A stretch of 64,000 bases of DNA from Hirudinaria manillensis. Its lineage: Eukaryota > Annelida > Clitellata > Hirudinida > Hirudinidae. The position numbers and the translations under genes are program-made. The notes under the pieces are model-generated. The model had not been told where the DNA came from, made no database searches, and saw only the letters and a list, made by a program, of their open reading frames with translations. Every line of letters begins with the position of its first letter. The first letter of the stretch is position 1. Shown here piece by piece: positions 61,029 through 64,000 of the stretch. Location of the stretch: NCBI GenBank assembly GCA_034509925.1, contig CM067535.1:7870701-7934700 (forward strand), in the 5' to 3' direction.

Positions 61029-61087
61029 GTCTCCATAGCAACGGAAAAGAGTCTCCATAGCAACTGGAGAAGAGTCTCCATAGCAAC
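61029..61087. promoter_or_regulatory. Three tandem RFX X-box-like motifs
   Basis: GTCTCCATAGCAAC occurs at 61029-61042, 61051-61064 and 61074-61087. Each copy fits the X-box consensus RYYNYY-N2-RRNRAC bound by RFX factors. The copies sit in 22-23 bp tandem units separated by GGAAAAGA or similar. No target gene start was identified beside them. Confidence 0.5.
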
Positions 61088-61523
61088 CGGAAAAGAGTAT
61101 TCGAGGCCCTCGGTCGTGTGGAAGATAAGGCCAGGCACGCTGCAACCTAACATTAACGTCATGTCCATGATATGCCATCAGGTTTTGGCGGTTTAAACAA
61201 GCAGACGACATTTGCTTTAAAGGTCAGATGCTATTATAACTCCGGATCTAAAAGCGAAAGGCATTCGTGCGATGTGATTATGATTTTAAACAAAAATTAA
61301 AAAAATAAATAAAATAAAAATAAAGATAAAGATATAACTTTAATCATTTCAGATTCATTTAGAACGACGCGACAGCCATTCTTCAATATCAACGTCTACT
61401 GCTCGATACCGAATCATTTCTTAATCAATCATGAGGATTTACATGAATAAAACGTTCCATTTCGGAAATAAATTATTGCAAAATGTTCGGAAGAAAGTAG
61501 AAAATAAAAGCAAGTGGAGATCA

Positions 61524-62662
61524 TCAATAGACGGCATTTTGTCCTGCATATTCTGGGGGAGCAGCAGTATTTGTGGTTGTCGTCGTACGAGGAGGAGCAG
61601 ACGCTCTGTTGTTGAGGAAGATGATGACAGCATCCACTGCGAACAGCACCATGCACAAGAAGGCAAAGAACTGGAAATACCAATGGTTTCATAGTATTAT
61701 AATACTAGTATTACTAGTTTAAAATTTATATATAATGCTACATAATGCTTTAATGACAAAAGTATTTCAATAATATTGGAATAAATCACTGAAATCATTC
61801 GTCCGTGCCCTACAGTCTTAACATATTCTTTCTAAATTTATTCGCAACCCAAGTCATAGCTGAGAAAGTTATACGTCTCCACACTTACACTAGCAGCCCC
61901 AGCTGGTGGGGAATGCCAAGCTTGAACGGCAGCTACGATGCCAGAAATCAGGTAAAACGCTGATAAAACCCCGTTGATAATGGGCTCCTGTTGAAATTGA
62001 AATTAATTTTCTTTGAAATAATATTTATACTAAATTATAATAATATGGCGATACGTAAATACATTTATCAGTATCACCAACAATCCATCTTACTGTCTTC
62101 AAATCACGCAATTATGTGCTTATTAAAGTTTTAATTGCCTGGATTCTTTTTTAAATTCAAATTTTTATATTAATTTGAATGATTAAAAATTTTACAAATT
62201 AACTTTCTCAAAGAATGAACAATGAAGAGGCTCCTCACAATCATGTAGGTGACCATAAAATCTGGATAAACGCTGAACAAGTAGAGCAGGAAAAATGCCA
62301 AAGCAACCAGGAAGCCAAGAACGCCATTGAATATGACCCAACCACCTCCGACTACTTGAAAAAAGGGGCCACCACCTGCAGCCGTTGCAAAGGTAAGAAT
62401 GGAAAACACCTGTATTAGTGAAAGAGATTTAATTTATTCATTCCAAGTAATTTTCTGAATTGAAATAACCTGAAGTTAATAAAAACAATAATATACAATA
62501 AAGGTTAATTTAATAATCATGTTATACCATCGAATAAAGTACATGCTGTTATATAGTTAAGTAATCATCAAACGTAGTTAAACAAATGGAACCAACTATT
62601 TCGCAATATTTCAAAATGGCCGGAATGGATATGGCGTAACTCGTATTGATTCCCCTGTCCAT
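61524..62662 (-). CDS. MARVEL-domain four-helix membrane protein
   Basis: Minus-strand exons 62662-62597, 62409-62239, 61987-61889 and 61670-61524 are all in phase 0 and give 160 residues. After MDRGINTSYAISIPAILKYC come four hydrophobic segments: EIVFSILTFATAAGG, WVIFNGVLGFLVALAFFLLY, INGVLSAFYLISGIVAAVQA and FFAFLCMVLFAVDAVIIFL. A cytoplasmic tail rich in Pro and Thr follows, ending APPEYAGQNAVY. Size, topology and a first helix preceded by a charged ILK-type segment fit MAL/plasmolipin/CMTM-type MARVEL proteins, which act in membrane apposition and trafficking. The exact subfamily is not assigned. The start ATG has no competitor in its exon. Confidence 0.8.
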
Positions 62663-63685
62663 CTTGGATTGTTTTCAATCTGAAAATTATTCGCAAATGA
62701 GAAAAACATCGATATATCCTTTAAATGTTTCTATGCAACATGTTTCACTAATCTTTAACATCTTATTACGCAACTATTAAACTATTAATATATTATTACT
62801 TAACTATTACATGCAACGATCACAAAACCCACTAAAAAGACAAAACCAGCTAAGCAAACGACAAAATCCTCTACAAAACACTAATACAGCAGAAAGATTA
62901 CAAGACGAGCCAAATGAGCAACCATTTAGAAAACAAAACATGTTTGACGAACGAACGGACAAACAAAACCAAATAAGAGAATTTCAAGCCCTTCTCGAAG
63001 AGATACAAGAGATACAGAGTTGAGATAAAAGATACATTCTAAGCAACCACACAAAACGCTTATAGATCTGCAAGACCTATTTCCACATGGAATCAAAGGA
63101 CCATTTAAATAATGTTAGGAAATCATTCACGTAACAAAAGCCCACACAAGTATTTCACGAGCCAGTTATGAAATCTACCAATTCTGACCAGTCCCTTAAG
63201 AAGAGTGATGTCCAGAATAATTAATACATTTGATTTTAAATGGTTTTAATTAATATTAATATAATATATTCATACATATGTATATATTCGACTTAAATAA
63301 TGAATAGAATAAATAATACATCCAATTTAAATAATATATGCAAAATACAATTTATATAACGTAAATGACGTAAAAAATTCTTGCATAATTGTATCTCGCA
63401 AGTATCTGCATAAACTTCTTTTGCATAATATAGTTTCGAATACAATAATTGTTTGCTGCCAGAAAATACATTGTTGTCCCGAGACCAATCTTTTAATAGC
63501 AGCTATAACGTACAATCTGATTGCACTCTTAAGCATTTATCCTGTAATGACAAGCGATATCGACATTTTTCAAAATATTGATAAATTATCAAAATTATTA
63601 AAGTCTTGATAAATTTATTTAAATTTAAATTCTTGAAATATTACTAATTATAGGAATCTTGGAAAACTGTCAAGAAGTAATATTA

Positions 63686-63718
<33 letters not shown>

Positions 63719-64000
63719 AGTAATAAATTAAAGTTGGCTCGTATTCAGTAACCTTTTAAGTTGTTAATGGTTGTATAAATTAAATTTGCATTAACTTAAT
63801 TTAATTCTCCTGGGGTTTGCATAGAACCTCGAGGGAACATCAAACGCTGAATCCTGAACGAAATCATTGAACCGTGTCAATGACTGGCACATTTGCCGCA
63901 CCAGTTGTTAATTCACGAACACATTCACGTGTGCATTGTATACGTGTGTGCATGTGTGTGTGTGTGTGTTCAGTGATGTAATAAAACACACATGCATAAC
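62663..64000. other. AT-rich right end of the window
   Basis: No supported gene. It has an (ATT)n run at 63687-63718 and a GT-rich run at 63951-63970. The A-rich open stretch at 62811-63023 looks compositional. Confidence 0.5.

Noticed and set aside
61431-61694. 87-codon plus-strand frame
   Set aside because: Antisense to the last exon of the MARVEL gene, which is supported by four in-phase exons.
62811-63023. 70-residue Gln/Asn/Lys-rich plus-strand frame
   Set aside because: A-rich composition explains it; no signal peptide, splice sites or family resemblance.

Overview
This is a eukaryotic nuclear window. Almost every gene is split by GT-AG introns with poly-pyrimidine tracts, AATAAA signals follow several stop codons, and the AT-rich non-coding DNA is full of ATT, GAT, AAAT and longer tandem repeats. 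The gene set (FCF1, two-box HMGB, MTUS, a Tudor-kinase STK31, serpin, USP deubiquitinases, TMEM42, DEG/ENaC channel, VPS35L, EF-hand and MARVEL proteins) points to an invertebrate animal. I do not assign a phylum. All splice sites and products were read by eye from the sequence and recalled family knowledge; no search or alignment was run.

Layout. 0.1-2.7 kb (+): FCF1, an rRNA-processing PIN nuclease. 3.3-4.2 kb (-): HMGB protein, convergent with FCF1. 5.7-19.5 kb (+): a 12-exon MTUS/ATIP microtubule-associated protein with very large Ser-rich 5' exons and a C-terminal coiled coil. 23.0-32.7 kb (+): a 24-exon STK31 orthologue (Tudor, coiled coil, pseudokinase-like domain), including one GC-AG intron and an intronic 12-copy minisatellite made of poly(A)-signal hexamers. 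33.6-35.2 kb (-): a secreted, probably inhibitory serpin with a predicted P1 Arg. 36.1-37.2 kb (+): a small secreted Cys-rich protein that I do not recognise.

37.9-44.6 kb is the most dynamic part. It holds two intron-poor USP-type deubiquitinases (+), a six-exon USP paralogue (-), a 192-bp perfect duplicate of part of the six-exon gene, and a perfect 16-bp hairpin. The two intron-poor genes share about 410 bp at roughly 95% identity while their flanks have diverged, which suggests gene conversion. Then follow TMEM42 (+, 45.3-45.9 kb), a single-exon DEG/ENaC-type channel (+, 47.8-49.4 kb), VPS35L of the retriever complex (+, 50.2-55.5 kb), a calmodulin-like protein with a degenerate C-lobe (+, 57.8-59.3 kb), three tandem matches to the RFX X-box consensus (61.0 kb), and a four-exon MARVEL-domain membrane protein (-, 61.5-62.7 kb).

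The genes do not form one pathway. Most are conserved housekeeping or cell-biology genes in ordinary eukaryotic order. The unusual material is the USP cluster, the unknown Cys-rich secreted gene, the substituted gating and filter residues in the channel, the intronic array of poly(A) signals in STK31, and the triple X-box. No CRISPR array, rRNA or convincing tRNA gene was seen.
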